From positions 51,141-115,140 of the forward strand of contig CANLDL010000006.1 of the NCBI GenBank assembly GCA_947489425.1: DNA of 64,000 nucleotides, written 5' to 3'. This DNA comes from an uncultured Pseudomonadales bacterium. GTDB taxonomy: Bacteria > Pseudomonadota > Gammaproteobacteria > Pseudomonadales > Cellvibrionaceae. The notes under the pieces are model-generated. The model was not told where the DNA came from and did no database searches. It saw only the letters and a program-made list of their open reading frames with translations. The stretch's first letter is position 1. Each line of letters begins with the position of its first letter. The position numbers and the translations under genes are program-made. Below are positions 28,977 through 40,340 of this stretch, piece after piece.

Positions 28977-30087
28977 GTCCACTCTCACTTTTAGTTGTTT
29001 TATCGAGACATATCTGCTCACAGATATCGGCCACATTTTTTGTCGCATGCGGCATTGCTAGCTCTTTTAATGATTGCGAATAGTTCTGTATTTTTTGCTT
29101 ATCTATTAATAAACCCTCTAAACTCTTAGCTAATGTGTCTGCTGTTAAATCGCATTGCTCAATCATATTTGCAGCGTTATTGTCGACAAGCCACTGCGCA
29201 TTAACCACTTGATGGTTATCAATAGCATAAGGATAAGGAATAAATATTGCTGGCAAGCCTGCTATAGCTACTTCGCTAACGGTTAAAGCACCCGCCCGAC
29301 AAATAATGACATCAGCCCACTGATAAGCTTGTGTTACATCATCGATAAATTCATCTATACGTGCATCAAACTTCAGCTCTTTATAACTCTCAGCAACTTG
29401 TTCCAACTTCCCTTTACCCGTCTGATGCCATACGTCAATCGCCAATGTTGTAGGCAATTTAGCAATAGCCTGAGGTACAGCTTTGTTAATAGCCTCTGCC
29501 CCTAAGCTACCACCCATAATTAAGATATTGAGTACAGTTTTTTTATCTTCTGTACTCGTTAACGCTTTATCAAATAGCTCACAAACTGCTTTTCTAACAG
29601 GGTTACCCACTAGCACTGCATTAGTTAAGGCCCCAGAAAAAGCTTCAAGCCTTTTGTTTGCAAACTTAGCGAGTAATTTATTGGTACTGCCAGCTACTGA
29701 GTTTTGCTCATGGATAACAAGCGGTTTGCGCAGTAAAAAAGCCGCAATGCCACCGGGTGCTGCAACATAGCCACCAAAGCCTATAATGACATTCGGCTTT
29801 AACTGCCAAATAATAGAAATAGCTTGCAGTACCGCTTTTAACAATAAAAATGGCATCGATATTTTTTTTAGTAAGCCTTTACCTCTAAACCCTTTAATAG
29901 AAATAGAATGAAGATCAATGCCATGTTTAGGCACCAATGTATTCTCCATCCCTAATGCCGTACCCAGCCAATGAATACTAGCACCACGTTCACGCAATTC
30001 TTCTGCGACCGCTAATGCAGGGAAAATATGACCACCTGTGCCACCCGCCATAAATAAATAAACCGACCTTTTATTTAAGCTAGTCAT
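28966..30087 (-). CDS. murG: Lipid II synthase MurG (GlcNAc transferase)
   Basis: Transfers GlcNAc from UDP-GlcNAc to lipid I on the inner face of the membrane. The 373-residue GT28 protein shows [15 protein letters not shown] near the N-terminus, [15 protein letters not shown] and [10 protein letters not shown] followed by [15 protein letters not shown]. It overlaps ftsW by 4 nt (ATGA), indicating translational coupling. Confidence 0.95.
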   Translation of the reverse strand: MTSLNKRSVYLFMAGGTGGHIFPALAVAEELRERGASIHWLGTALGMENTLVPKHGIDLHSISIKGFRGKGLLKKISMPFLLLKAVLQAISIIWQLKPNVIIGFGGYVAAPGGIAAFLLRKPLVIHEQNSVAGSTNKLLAKFANKRLEAFSGALTNAVLVGNPVRKAVCELFDKALTSTEDKKTVLNILIMGGSLGAEAINKAVPQAIAKLPTTLAIDVWHQTGKGKLEQVAESYKELKFDARIDEFIDDVTQAYQWADVIICRAGALTVSEVAIAGLPAIFIPYPYAIDNHQVVNAQWLVDNNAANMIEQCDLTADTLAKSLEGLLIDKQKIQNYSQSLKELAMPHATKNVADICEQICLDKTTKSESGHAN

Positions 30088-31274
30088 TTTAAAGCACCTC
30101 GTTTCTTAGATGACTTCACAACATCTAAATCAAGGTCATAATCTAGGCGCAACAATAGAGCAATCAATAAGCAATTGATTATCAAGCTACTACCGCCATA
30201 GCTAATAAAGGGAAGCGTTAAACCTTTTGTTGGAAAAAAGCCAGATGCTACACCCACATTAACCATAATTTGGAAACCGAATAAAATAGCAATTCCAAAT
30301 GCAGTTAAAGCAACAAAAGTGTTATTGCGCAGCATGGCTTTTTTAGCCACTAGCACTATCTGAAAAACAAAATAAATAAAGAGTAAGAGTAATAAAACAA
30401 CACCAACGAACCCTTGCTCTTCGGCAAAAATTGAAAATATAAAATCTGTATGCGACTCTGGTAAATACAACATCTTTTGGATACTGTTACCCAAACCCAG
30501 ACCCAACCATTCGCCTCGACCAAAAGCAATAAGCGACTGAGTTAATTGATAACCCGTATCAAACTGATCTTGCCATGGGTCTAAGAAAGTTACCAAACGT
30601 TGTAATCGATAGGGTGTAAACCACACTAGCCCTGCTAAGATGGCCAAGCCAGACACTAATAATAAGCAACACTGCCAAAGCTTAGCGCCCGCTAAAAACA
30701 ACATCCCCCCCACAGTAACAGCCAAGACAACAGAGCCACCAAAGTCAGGCTCAAGTAGCAGCAACCACATTAAAAAGACAAGCATTAATAGAGGTTTAAA
30801 TAACTCTTTCCATTGGGTTTGCAAAAAATACTGGCTGTTGGATAAATAACTAGCAAAAAATACAATACTACAGAACTTAACCATCTCTGAAACTTGCAAG
30901 GTAATTGGGCCCACGCTCAACCAACGCTGGCTACCATTAACACGGCGTCCAACACCTGGAATCAAAACAATCACGAGAAAGAATACGGCAACAAAAAACA
31001 GCATCCAGCCGTATTTTTTCCAAAAAGTGGTAGGAATTAATAACATCACGCAGGAAGCACTAAACCCTAAGAACAAATACACAATATGCCTACGGACAAA
31101 ATACCAAGGGTCATTAAAGTTCTCTACTGCAAAATCAATCGACGCTGAAGCAATAGCAACCAAGCCAATAGACATAAGAACAATCGTTGTAAATACTAAG
31201 TCCCAATTGAAAGAAACAGAGGCATGTCTTTCAATAAATAGGTTTGTAGGTAGTTTCAAAGCTGACTGAATCAT
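30084..31274 (-). CDS. ftsW: SEDS glycosyltransferase FtsW
   Basis: The septal peptidoglycan polymerase of the SEDS family, working with FtsI. It has 396 residues and about ten membrane segments. SEDS landmarks are DPWYFVRRH, the extracytoplasmic-loop region LPESHTDFIFSIFAEEQGF and the terminal LTLPFISYGGSSLI. It overlaps murD and murG by 4 nt on each side. Confidence 0.95.
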   Translation of the reverse strand: MIQSALKLPTNLFIERHASVSFNWDLVFTTIVLMSIGLVAIASASIDFAVENFNDPWYFVRRHIVYLFLGFSASCVMLLIPTTFWKKYGWMLFFVAVFFLVIVLIPGVGRRVNGSQRWLSVGPITLQVSEMVKFCSIVFFASYLSNSQYFLQTQWKELFKPLLMLVFLMWLLLLEPDFGGSVVLAVTVGGMLFLAGAKLWQCCLLLVSGLAILAGLVWFTPYRLQRLVTFLDPWQDQFDTGYQLTQSLIAFGRGEWLGLGLGNSIQKMLYLPESHTDFIFSIFAEEQGFVGVVLLLLLFIYFVFQIVLVAKKAMLRNNTFVALTAFGIAILFGFQIMVNVGVASGFFPTKGLTLPFISYGGSSLIINCLLIALLLRLDYDLDLDVVKSSKKRGALK

Positions 31275-32644
31275 GCGGCCAGCTCCTTTACCGTTACAGT
31301 AAACTGGTTACCACGATCTTCGAAGCTTTTAAACATATCAAAACTTGCACAAGCAGGTGAAAGCAGGACGATATCCTTTTGCTTCGCGTTATCCTTTGCT
31401 ATATGAACAGCATCTCTCAGGGATTTGGCATAAACAGTGTTAAATCTATCGGCCATGTTTTCAGCAATAATTGCATCGTTAATGCGTTGCGCATCAATCC
31501 CTATTAAGATAATAGTCGAGACGTTACCTCTAAGGCTCTTAATTAACGGTGTAAAATCAGCACCTTTAGATTCTCCACCAGCAATTAGCACGACACGCCT
31601 TGAAGTGCCTTTTAATTCAGCAGAAAAACCATCAATAGCCGCAACAGTAGCGCCTACATTGGTCGCCTTAGAGTCATTAATGTAATCAACCTCATCAATT
31701 GTTGCGACCCACTGACACCGATGCTCTAAACCCTTAAAGTTGTTTAGCGTTTGCAACATAGCCTCTAAAGAGAGGCCCACGGAATAACCAATCGCTAATG
31801 CAGCCAAGCAGTTAGCAACATTGTGACTACCGCGTAATTTTAGTTTATTCACGGGCATTAAAGGTTTAAATTCGTGCGCTAAATAGTCGATACCGTTACG
31901 TGTGATAACACCAAAGTCATTCCTGTCAGGCTGATTTAAACCAAAACTAATGCGGTTAACTCCCTGAGCCAATGGTGGTTGAGTTAATGGGTCAGCACGG
32001 TTTACAACAACGGTTTTCGCACCAAAATATATTCGCTGCTTTGCTCGATGATAAGCGGCTAAGCTATCGTAACGATCCATATGGTCTTCACTAATATTTA
32101 ATACCGTCGATACAGTCGCATTAAGTGAGAACGTACTTTCTAATTGAAAACTCGACAACTCTAATACATATAAATCAGCATTTTTTAACAAGAGATCCAA
32201 TACTGGTGTACCTATATTACCTCCAACGGCAACATCAACACTGTCATCTATTGCCATCTGCCCAACCAAACTAGTCACTGTTGTCTTAGCATTTGAGCCT
32301 GTAATCGCTACAACAGGCTTTTTCACTTCACGGGCAAATAATTCTATATCTCCAATAACGCTAACACCTGCATCAATGAGTGCTGCTATCTCTGGAGTTT
32401 TTAAATCGATACCAGGGCTAACTATGACTTCACTCGCTATCGACAACAGCTCGCTATCTAATTTTCCAACAACATAATTAACTTCTGAAAATTCATTACA
32501 AAAATCGTTTAGGCCTGGTGGATTTTCTCTTGAATCTATTACCATAAATTTAGTTTTTTGACGCGACAAAAAACGAGCAACTGAAAGCCCGGTCACACCG
32601 AGCCCCAGAATAATCGTTAATTGTGTACTTGCTATTAGCGTCAT
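31271..32644 (-). CDS. murD: UDP-MurNAc-L-alanine--D-glutamate ligase
   Basis: Adds D-Glu in stem-peptide synthesis. The 457-residue Mur ligase has GLGVTGLSVARFL at the N-terminus, ATP loop TGSNAKTTVTS, LELSSFQLE, and C-terminal domain landmarks GGESKGADF and LLSPACASFDMFKSFEDRG. The P-loop has Ala in place of the enteric Gly (SNAK rather than SNGK), which I recall from pseudomonads too. Confidence 0.94.
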   Translation of the reverse strand: MTLIASTQLTIILGLGVTGLSVARFLSRQKTKFMVIDSRENPPGLNDFCNEFSEVNYVVGKLDSELLSIASEVIVSPGIDLKTPEIAALIDAGVSVIGDIELFAREVKKPVVAITGSNAKTTVTSLVGQMAIDDSVDVAVGGNIGTPVLDLLLKNADLYVLELSSFQLESTFSLNATVSTVLNISEDHMDRYDSLAAYHRAKQRIYFGAKTVVVNRADPLTQPPLAQGVNRISFGLNQPDRNDFGVITRNGIDYLAHEFKPLMPVNKLKLRGSHNVANCLAALAIGYSVGLSLEAMLQTLNNFKGLEHRCQWVATIDEVDYINDSKATNVGATVAAIDGFSAELKGTSRRVVLIAGGESKGADFTPLIKSLRGNVSTIILIGIDAQRINDAIIAENMADRFNTVYAKSLRDAVHIAKDNAKQKDIVLLSPACASFDMFKSFEDRGNQFTVTVKELAA

Positions 32645-32669
32645 AATACTTTTTATCTTTTGGTTTAAT

Positions 32670-33752
32670 TTAACGGAGTTTTAAGGTTGCCAAACCAACC
32701 AAAACTAGAATTACAGTAATAATCCAAAAACGAACAATCACTCGTGGCTCGGGCCAACCTTTTAATTCAAAATGGTGATGTATAGGGGCCATTCTAAAAA
32801 TACGCTTACCTGTTAATTTAAATGATGCAACTTGCATAATGACTGATAAGGTCTCCATGACAAAAACACCACCCATGATGAATAGAACTATTTCATGTCG
32901 CACAATAACAGCGATAACACCTAGAGCAGCACCAAGAGCCAAGGCTCCCACATCACCCATAAATACCTGAGCTGGGTAAGTGTTAAACCACAAGAACCCC
33001 ATTCCGGCACCTGCCAATGCGGCACAAAAAACAATTAATTCACCGGCACCAGGAATATAGGGAATTTGTAAGTAAGTCGAGAATTCAACATTGCCCGCCA
33101 AATAAGCAATCAAACCCAATGCACCGCCTACGAGTACCGTTGGCATAATAGCTAAACCATCTAACCCATCAGTTAAGTTAACGGCGTTGCTCGAACCCAC
33201 AATGACGCAATAAGTTAAAATCACATAAAACAAACCCAAGTCGATCATTACATTTTTAAAAAATGGAATAATAAGCTGTGTTTCCGCAGGAATTGACGAA
33301 CAAGAATACAAATAAATAGCCGCACCCAAGCCCGCAACCGATTGCCACAAATACTTCCATCTAGCCGGTAAACCTACAGAGTTTTTCTCAACAACTTTTC
33401 GATAATCATCAACAAAACCAACCGCACCAAAAACAGCAGTAACAATGAGCACGACCCAAACGTATCGATTAGAAAGATCAGACCACAGTAAGCTACTCAC
33501 AAAAATGGCAGCTAGTATTAAGGTGCCACCCATTGTTGGCGTACCTGATTTTTTAAGGTGAGATTGAGGGCCGTCTTCACGTACAGATTGTCCTATCTGT
33601 AAGATATTAAGTCTCCGAATCATCCACGGGCCTAACAAAAGAGAAATACCTAATGCTGTTAACACCCCCAAAATGCCTCTAAAGGTTAGGTATTGAAATA
33701 CAGCAAATCCGCTATTAAATTGTTGTAAGTATTCAGCGAACCAAACAAGCAT
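32670..33752 (-). CDS. mraY: Phospho-MurNAc-pentapeptide transferase MraY
   Basis: Makes lipid I from UDP-MurNAc-pentapeptide and undecaprenyl phosphate. A 360-residue protein with about ten membrane segments; conserved [34 protein letters not shown] and the [11 protein letters not shown] box near the C-terminus. A strong AGGAG Shine-Dalgarno precedes the ATG, which lies inside the end of murF (20-nt overlap). Confidence 0.96.
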   Translation of the reverse strand: MLVWFAEYLQQFNSGFAVFQYLTFRGILGVLTALGISLLLGPWMIRRLNILQIGQSVREDGPQSHLKKSGTPTMGGTLILAAIFVSSLLWSDLSNRYVWVVLIVTAVFGAVGFVDDYRKVVEKNSVGLPARWKYLWQSVAGLGAAIYLYSCSSIPAETQLIIPFFKNVMIDLGLFYVILTYCVIVGSSNAVNLTDGLDGLAIMPTVLVGGALGLIAYLAGNVEFSTYLQIPYIPGAGELIVFCAALAGAGMGFLWFNTYPAQVFMGDVGALALGAALGVIAVIVRHEIVLFIMGGVFVMETLSVIMQVASFKLTGKRIFRMAPIHHHFELKGWPEPRVIVRFWIITVILVLVGLATLKLR

Positions 33753-35184
33753 TAGTGGCCTCTCCTAATTTTTTTAACTTATCAATAACCACTTCCATAT
33801 GCGCACTACGCGATCCTTTTACTAAAACAACGGCTTCTGAAGATAATATATTTACCAATTCAGAAACTAAGGAATCAAAGGAGGAAAAATGTTGCCCGTT
33901 TTCACCAAAACTACAGACTGTTCTTTTTGTTTTTTCACCGATGGCCAATAACATTGCAATATTTTTTTCTAATGCATACTCACCAATTTCTTCATGGCGA
34001 GAATCAGACTCATCGCCAAGCTCACCCATATCACCTAGTACCAAGACCGACTCGTTCCCAATACCTGCTAATGTATCAATAGCAGCTTTAACCGAACCAG
34101 GGCTCGCATTGTAGGTATCATTAATTAAAGTAAATTTCTGACCATAATTAATTATTTCTAGGCGACCAGGTTCACCACCGAAATTCTCCAAGCCTTTTTT
34201 AATATTATTCAGGTCAACATTGGCGGCACAAGCACAAGATGCAGCAGCCAGTGCATTGGCCACATTATGCTCACCAAAAACCGACAAACCAATATCACTG
34301 GCCTGATTAATCTTTTTATTAAACAAAGAAAATCCATAGCAACCATTTTTCAATTTATGAATATTACTTGCCTGGATCTGTGAAGCAGGGGCATTCTCGA
34401 TTGAATACTGTAAAATATCAGTAATACTTTTGTTGCTATATAAATCTTCTAACCAAAGAGAAGCATAGTCACTATCTGCATTGACAACCGCGGTATCACC
34501 ACGGGTTAAACGCTGATAAATTTCGCCTTTAGTGACGGCAATACCTTCAATGGAACCAAAACCCTCAACATGAGCTGGCATAACATTGTTAACGATTGAA
34601 ATATTAGGCTTTGCAATAGAGGTTAAATATTCAATTTCTTTTAATCCACTGGCACCCATTTCGATTACAGCAACTTCATGCCGAGAAGTCATTGAAAAGA
34701 TAGATAAAGGAACGCCAATATGATTATTAAAGTTACCTGCTGTTGCAAATACTTTCTCTTCACCTAGCGCTTCTACAAAAATGCTTTTAAGCATACCTTT
34801 GACTGTTGTTTTACCACAGCTACCCGTTATAGCAAATAACTGACCATCAAAACATTCACGCTGATATTGCGCCAACTGCCCCAGCGCTTTTACTGTATCG
34901 TCCACTAGCCAAATAGTAAGCCCACTCAATGGCAAATCATTTAATTTGTCGCGTGACCCTTCATTAACCACTAATGCACTAGCCCCACTATTGACTGCAT
35001 TTTTCAAATAGTCATGCGCGTCATAGTTCTCACCACGCAACGCCACAAATAAATCACCCGCTTTTATTACTCGTGTATCTGTTGAGATAGAGTCAATTAA
35101 TATATCTTTTACATAATCATTAGCGACAAGCAATTCACCACCGAATTGGCTTTGGATTGATTGCATAGAAAATGACTTAATCAT
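33733..35184 (-). CDS. murF: UDP-MurNAc-tripeptide--D-Ala-D-Ala ligase
   Basis: Adds the D-Ala-D-Ala made by DdlB. The 483-residue Mur ligase shows ATP loop [42 protein letters not shown] and LGDMGELG. It overlaps murE by 4 nt at its start and mraY by 20 nt at its end. Confidence 0.94.
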   Translation of the reverse strand: MIKSFSMQSIQSQFGGELLVANDYVKDILIDSISTDTRVIKAGDLFVALRGENYDAHDYLKNAVNSGASALVVNEGSRDKLNDLPLSGLTIWLVDDTVKALGQLAQYQRECFDGQLFAITGSCGKTTVKGMLKSIFVEALGEEKVFATAGNFNNHIGVPLSIFSMTSRHEVAVIEMGASGLKEIEYLTSIAKPNISIVNNVMPAHVEGFGSIEGIAVTKGEIYQRLTRGDTAVVNADSDYASLWLEDLYSNKSITDILQYSIENAPASQIQASNIHKLKNGCYGFSLFNKKINQASDIGLSVFGEHNVANALAAASCACAANVDLNNIKKGLENFGGEPGRLEIINYGQKFTLINDTYNASPGSVKAAIDTLAGIGNESVLVLGDMGELGDESDSRHEEIGEYALEKNIAMLLAIGEKTKRTVCSFGENGQHFSSFDSLVSELVNILSSEAVVLVKGSRSAHMEVVIDKLKKLGEATNACLVR

Positions 35185-36719
35185 AAAGCCGCCTCTTGTT
35201 CGCGCTTGCGTAAATTTAGGCGTGCTTGTTGCTGATCACTAAATTGTATTTTCTCTGAGCCAAGAATTTGATAATTCTCATGCCCTTTACCCGCTATTAA
35301 AATAATGTCATTTTTATTGGCCGACGCGACAGTATGGGAAATCGCATCCGCTCGACTCTCGATAACTGTATGCTCGCAAGAAAACCCTTGTTTTATATCT
35401 GCAAAAATATTTTCAGGTGCTTCTGTACGTGGGTTATCATTTGTAACAACAACATGATCTGCTAAGCGCTCAGCAATTGATGCCATTTTTGATCGCTTAT
35501 CAGAATCTCTATCTCCGCCACAGCCAAACACGCACCAAATTTTATTATGCTGATGATGCGCCAATGCTTCTAATGCACTTTTCAATGCATCAGGGGTATG
35601 TGCAAAGTCGACCACAACCTGAAAACCTAGCGTATTCGAGATTAACTCCATACGACCAGGCACGGACTTTAATGTGGATAACGATGCCACTATTGCTTCT
35701 ATAGTGTAATTATTGGCATATAGAGCACCGATAACAGCCAATAAATTACTTAAGTTAAAAGCACCCACTAACTGTGTAGTAATAGAAAACTGCCCCTCGG
35801 GCGTATTTAAAATAGCTGCAACACCTACACTTGAAAAAACAGGCTCTTCAAATGAAAAATGACCAGAAGATTGGGTATACTCACTAACTGCATTCGATAA
35901 ACTATAAGTAATTAGACGTGTATCTTTATTGAGCTTTTCAACTAACTGCGTCGAAAATTCGTCATCCTGATTGATGACTGCATTAGCAATCGATGGCATT
36001 TCGAATAGTCGAGACTTTGCTTGCCCATATGCCTGCATTGTTCCGTGATAATCTAAGTGGTCATGGGTTAGATTTGTAAATACAGCAGTATTAATATCAA
36101 TACTTTCAACACGGTTTTGCTGAAGACCATGACTAGACACTTCCATAACAATCGCTTTCGACTCACCTACTAATAAATCAGCACACATCTTTTGTGTACT
36201 GATTGGATCAGCCGTTGTCATACCCGTAGTAGTTAATTGCTCATCATTGGCACTCACAGTAGAAATCACGCCATAACCTAAAGTACCCATCACTCCACAC
36301 TTACCTTCGTAAGCCGCTAAACATTGCGCCAATAAATGCGAGCATGTTGTTTTACCATTAGTACCAGTAATACCGTAAACGGGCACATTGTTTGAAGGGT
36401 ACTGATAAAAACGACCAGCGATTTGGCTTAACACGCCCTGCAAATTATCAATTGCGATAATAGGTGCAGCACAATGAACAGGCTCTTCGGTTACATCTAT
36501 TAATATTGCACAAGCACCCTTATTAATTGCTTGAGGTATATAGTGTTTACCATGCTTAGTCACACCTTGTACGGCGACAAACAAATCGCCTTCATTAATC
36601 TCACGACTATCTATGCTTAAACCACTAACAGTAATATCGCCAACATTATCTTTTGCACAAAAACCATCTAATAGGTTTTTAAGTGGGTACGATATTTGGC
36701 GAGAAATAGAAGCCATCAC
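35181..36719 (-). CDS. murE: UDP-MurNAc-dipeptide--meso-diaminopimelate ligase
   Basis: Adds the third stem-peptide residue. The 512-residue protein has ATP loop TGTNGKTTCSHLLA, EVSSHGLQQNRV and FTNLTHDHLDYHG. The specificity motif DNPR (in TNDNPRTEAPE) predicts meso-diaminopimelate rather than lysine, as expected for a Gram-negative wall. It overlaps ftsI by 4 nt. Confidence 0.95.
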   Translation of the reverse strand: MMASISRQISYPLKNLLDGFCAKDNVGDITVSGLSIDSREINEGDLFVAVQGVTKHGKHYIPQAINKGACAILIDVTEEPVHCAAPIIAIDNLQGVLSQIAGRFYQYPSNNVPVYGITGTNGKTTCSHLLAQCLAAYEGKCGVMGTLGYGVISTVSANDEQLTTTGMTTADPISTQKMCADLLVGESKAIVMEVSSHGLQQNRVESIDINTAVFTNLTHDHLDYHGTMQAYGQAKSRLFEMPSIANAVINQDDEFSTQLVEKLNKDTRLITYSLSNAVSEYTQSSGHFSFEEPVFSSVGVAAILNTPEGQFSITTQLVGAFNLSNLLAVIGALYANNYTIEAIVASLSTLKSVPGRMELISNTLGFQVVVDFAHTPDALKSALEALAHHQHNKIWCVFGCGGDRDSDKRSKMASIAERLADHVVVTNDNPRTEAPENIFADIKQGFSCEHTVIESRADAISHTVASANKNDIILIAGKGHENYQILGSEKIQFSDQQQARLNLRKREQEAAL

Positions 36720-38473
36720 GATAAAGGCTCCTTTTTAGCAACTGCTTTATTGTTTTTATGTACAATTTTTTCGGACTTCGCAGGGATATAATCTGGAATA
36801 ACATGCAGAATACGCAGCCCGTTTTCTACCAAAGAAGAAAATACAGGTGCCGCCACTTCACCACCAAAATACTGACCAGCACTTGGCTCGTCGACAACAA
36901 CGACTGCGATTATTTTTGGGTCATTAGCTGGAGCAAAACCTGCAAACAATGATAGGTAACGGTTATCAGAATAGCCTCCATTGTTACCTACTTTATGTAT
37001 AGTGCCTGTTTTACCTGCAGCATAATAAGCCGGAACATCAGCTCTAGTACCCGTACCACCTTTTTGCACAACACGCTGCAACATGGTCGCCACTTGCTTA
37101 GCTATGCGTGGCTGTACAACTCTTGTCGACTTAGCCTGTTCGTTAAGTTTTAATAAAGAGACTGGATTTTTCTCTCCACCATTGGCAATAACGCTATAGG
37201 CCTGTGCCAACTGTAATGTAGTCAGCGACATACCATACCCAAATGAGAAATTTGCCTGCACGATAGGCTGCCATTTGGCATAGCCTGGCAAGGTACCAAC
37301 AGACTCACCAGGAAAACCTGTACCAGTATCTTGACCAAGACCTACCCGGAAAAACATATTACGGATCACATCCCCTTCGAGATCGAGACTAATTTTAGTC
37401 AAGCCAACCTGACTAGATTTTTGCAATATTTTTCCAACATCCATCACGCCATAATTGACAGGGTCTAATAAGGTCTTTTTACCCACACGTACAAAGCCAG
37501 GGTGAGTATTAATTTCAGTAGTTGGACTAAAACGTCCCGTTTCTAACGCAGCCATAACTGTTAGCGGCTTCATAGTTGAACCCGGCTCAAACTGATCGGT
37601 CATTGCACGATTACGCAATGCATGCACTTTTAAACCTGATCTATCGTTAGGATTAAACGATGGCTGATTTACCATTGCTAATACTTCGCCTGTTTTAGCA
37701 TCCAACAATACAACTGAACCCGATTTTGCCTTGTGCGCTTTTACCGCCTCTTTTAATTCTCTATAAGCCAAATACTGCAGGCGCATATCAATACTTAACG
37801 CAATATCATTACCTGCTCTTGCCTCAGAAATCAAACTAACATCTTTGAATGTGCGCCCACGCAAATCTTTTAGTACTTGTTTTTTACCGGCATCCCCCGT
37901 TAACCATTTATCAAACGCAAGTTCTAAACCTTCTTGGCCTTTGTCATCAACATTAGTAAAACCCACTAGATGTGCAGCGACTTCTCCTGCTGGGTAAAAA
38001 CGTCGATACTCTTGCTGCGCATAAACACCTTGAATACCTAAAGCTAAAACATTTTCTGCATCGGCAGGCGTCATGTGACGGCGCAGATACATAAATTCTT
38101 TATTTTTAAATCGAGATAGCTTTTCTTTTAACACGCTTGGCTTGATTAATAATTTTTTTGCCAGCTCTGACACCCGCTCAATTGATAACTGAAGCTCTTG
38201 CGGCTGAGCCCACAGCGAAACAACCGGCGTACTGATTGCCAACGGCTCTCCATTTCGATCGGTGATTACTCCTCGAGTTGCAGGAATAGTTTCTAGCCTT
38301 AAAGTTCTCACTAGACCTTGTTTTTGCAAAAATTCATATCCACGCGACTCATTAGGCATAATCTGAATAGAGGCCAAATGCCAAACGATAGCAAGCAACA
38401 AGCACAATAAAGCAAGCAACATGAAGTAAAAACGCCAACGCACGACTTTTACTGTATGTGTTTTAGCCTTCAT
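36716..38473 (-). CDS. ftsI: Septal peptidoglycan transpeptidase FtsI (PBP3)
   Basis: The class B penicillin-binding protein of division, 585 residues. A single N-terminal membrane segment (about 13-35) is followed by the PBP dimerisation domain and the transpeptidase domain with SxxK at Ser299-Lys302 (EPGSTMKP) and KTG at 488-490. The second active-site motif reads Ser353-Ser354-Gln355, where E. coli and P. aeruginosa have SSN. It overlaps ftsL by 11 nt and murE by 4 nt. Identity is certain; the SSQ variant is noted as a finding. Confidence 0.95.
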   Translation of the reverse strand: MKAKTHTVKVVRWRFYFMLLALLCLLLAIVWHLASIQIMPNESRGYEFLQKQGLVRTLRLETIPATRGVITDRNGEPLAISTPVVSLWAQPQELQLSIERVSELAKKLLIKPSVLKEKLSRFKNKEFMYLRRHMTPADAENVLALGIQGVYAQQEYRRFYPAGEVAAHLVGFTNVDDKGQEGLELAFDKWLTGDAGKKQVLKDLRGRTFKDVSLISEARAGNDIALSIDMRLQYLAYRELKEAVKAHKAKSGSVVLLDAKTGEVLAMVNQPSFNPNDRSGLKVHALRNRAMTDQFEPGSTMKPLTVMAALETGRFSPTTEINTHPGFVRVGKKTLLDPVNYGVMDVGKILQKSSQVGLTKISLDLEGDVIRNMFFRVGLGQDTGTGFPGESVGTLPGYAKWQPIVQANFSFGYGMSLTTLQLAQAYSVIANGGEKNPVSLLKLNEQAKSTRVVQPRIAKQVATMLQRVVQKGGTGTRADVPAYYAAGKTGTIHKVGNNGGYSDNRYLSLFAGFAPANDPKIIAVVVVDEPSAGQYFGGEVAAPVFSSLVENGLRILHVIPDYIPAKSEKIVHKNNKAVAKKEPLS

Positions 38474-38786
38474 TAGACTGACCTTTAGGAGCTATCATAA
38501 TTACGTGTTCAGCTTTAGGAAGCTGCATATCCAAATGTTCGGTTGCTACTTTTTCAATACGACTAAAAGAGGCCCAAGTACTCTCCTCTAATAAATATTG
38601 ACTCAACACCACCTGCAATTCATTGTGCTCTCGCTTAAGTCCCTCCAAATGATTGAACTCAGCACGGGTTTTATATGTCATATAAACAACAGCCAAAGAT
38701 GATGCAATAAGCATCACCCACAAAAAAGCAGCGAAGGAGGCCAACTTAAAAGAGAATTTTTGATGATCTATACTGAGCACATTCAT
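38463..38786 (-). CDS. ftsL: Cell division protein FtsL
   Basis: A 107-residue bitopic protein: a cytoplasmic start, one membrane segment (about 15-37) and a periplasmic coiled coil (about 38-85) with EHNELQVVLSQYLLEESTWASFSRIE, typical of FtsL, which pairs with FtsB. Sequence conservation in this family is low, so the call rests on size, topology, and place between rsmH and ftsI. Confidence 0.9.
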   Translation of the reverse strand: MNVLSIDHQKFSFKLASFAAFLWVMLIASSLAVVYMTYKTRAEFNHLEGLKREHNELQVVLSQYLLEESTWASFSRIEKVATEHLDMQLPKAEHVIMIAPKGQSNEG

Positions 38787-38817
38787 AACGCGTATCGCCT
38801 AATATTTTTTAATACGT

Positions 38818-39771
38818 CTATGCAATTTTTTCAGCAACGCGCATAACAGCACTGCGCGCACGAGGGTTCATATCTAGCTCTGCTTTTCCTGCTTTTATCA
38901 TTTTTCCAATCGACTTAAGCCGCTTATTTAATTTATCTTCAGTCACAGGTAAACCTGCTGGTAACTCATCACCTTTTACATGACGCTGAATAAAACGTTT
39001 TACCCGCCTATCTTCTAGAGAGTGAAAACTTATAATAGCCAAACGCCCGCCAACAGCTAAGATATCTAACGTGTCATCCAACACTCGCTCCAGATCCTTA
39101 AGCTCATCATTAATATGTATCCTAATTGCCTGAAACGCCTTAGTTGCTGGGTGCTTACCACGCTCCCATGCTGGGTGCGCCTCGGCTATTATTTTTGCCA
39201 ACCTCAACGTAGTGATAATTGGCTCCAACTCTCGCTCTTTTAAAATAGCCCTAGCCATTCGACGTGCGAAGCGCTCTTCTCCATAATCCTTCAAAACACG
39301 TACAATCTCGCTTTCTGCTGCGGTATTTACCCATTGGCTCGCAGTTATTCCAGCGCTATCGTCCATACGCATATCCAGTGGGCCATCATGAGAAAAACTA
39401 AACCCCCTTTCTGCTTGATCGAGCTGTGGCGAAGACACACCCAAATCAAGCAATATGCCTGTTACCTCACCGAGTTTATTTTTTTTCTCAACCAATGTTT
39501 TCATTTCAGCAAAAGAACATTTAGCCAATTCAAATCGGGGATCATCTCCAAATAAACGGTCGCCAACAGCAATAGCCTCGGGATCTTTATCAATACTCAG
39601 CAAACAACCTTTATCAGAGAGCCCATGTAAAATTGAGCCACTATGTCCACCTCGCCCAAAGGTACCATCGACATAAAAGCCGCTTTTATCTGTAATTAAG
39701 AATTCAACAGCCTCATTTAGCAAAACGGTTATATGTGTATTAGCTTGATTAGCTTGCTGCTTTTCAGCCAT
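38818..39771 (-). CDS. rsmH: 16S rRNA (cytosine1402-N4)-methyltransferase RsmH
   Basis: Methylates C1402 in the decoding centre of 16S rRNA using S-adenosylmethionine. The 317-residue protein has HITVLLNEAVEFL, the SAM motif DGTFGRGGHS, DLGVSSPQLD, GFSFSHDGPLDMRMD, and C-terminal ISFHSLEDRRVK and NPRARSAVMRVAE. Formerly mraW; second gene of the cluster, 32 nt after mraZ. Confidence 0.96.
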   Translation of the reverse strand: MAEKQQANQANTHITVLLNEAVEFLITDKSGFYVDGTFGRGGHSGSILHGLSDKGCLLSIDKDPEAIAVGDRLFGDDPRFELAKCSFAEMKTLVEKKNKLGEVTGILLDLGVSSPQLDQAERGFSFSHDGPLDMRMDDSAGITASQWVNTAAESEIVRVLKDYGEERFARRMARAILKERELEPIITTLRLAKIIAEAHPAWERGKHPATKAFQAIRIHINDELKDLERVLDDTLDILAVGGRLAIISFHSLEDRRVKRFIQRHVKGDELPAGLPVTEDKLNKRLKSIGKMIKAGKAELDMNPRARSAVMRVAEKIA

Positions 39772-39803
39772 CGCTTTGGCACCCTTAACATTAAGTTAGC
39801 GGT

Positions 39804-40250
39804 TTAAAGCGCTAAGTTTTGCATGCCCTCGGGCATATCTTCACTATCAATACTTGAATCGATATAGTCTGTGAACTTATCTTCGCTCCAAACCTCCAAT
39901 CCCTTACCTTGCCCTACAAGCATTATCTTTTTCTCAAGGCTCGCGTATTCACGCAAAGTAGGCGGAACGACAATTCGACCATTAGCATCAAGCTCTAGCG
40001 GACTTGCATGCCCAATTAGTAACAACTTGGCTCTTCGAGACACCTTATTAAAAGAAGGCAACGCTTCGATTTTAGGTAGAATCTCTTGCCACTGGGTCTC
40101 GGGGTACATATGTAGGCAGCGATTCTCTGTATGGGCTGTCAATACGATATGACCATTGCAGTCTTCCAGCAGCTCACGCACGCGTGAAGGAATCGCAATG
40201 CGACCCTTTGCATCCATATTGATAGCGTGACTGCCATAAAACATATTCAA
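39804..40250 (-). CDS. mraZ: Transcriptional regulator MraZ
   Basis: A DNA-binding protein that represses the dcw promoter. Two SpoVT-AbrB-like repeats are visible: [19 protein letters not shown] (about 8-26) and [18 protein letters not shown] (about 84-101), each with the DxxGR core. 148 residues, normal size. The promoter 120 nt upstream carries three MraZ-box repeats, consistent with autoregulation. Confidence 0.94.
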   Translation of the reverse strand: MNMFYGSHAINMDAKGRIAIPSRVRELLEDCNGHIVLTAHTENRCLHMYPETQWQEILPKIEALPSFNKVSRRAKLLLIGHASPLELDANGRIVVPPTLREYASLEKKIMLVGQGKGLEVWSEDKFTDYIDSSIDSEDMPEGMQNLAL

Positions 40251-40340
40251 ATCTTTATTACCTTAGCGATAACTACATATAATGTGTTTTTGCGTAGATT
40301 GATGGAGAGATAAAAAGCCTCTCAAAAAAGGGATAAATAA

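Noticed and set aside
31271..32644. MurD P-loop SNAK instead of SNGK as a defect
   Set aside because: The same Ala is, to my knowledge, normal in pseudomonad MurD, and the rest of the enzyme is intact.
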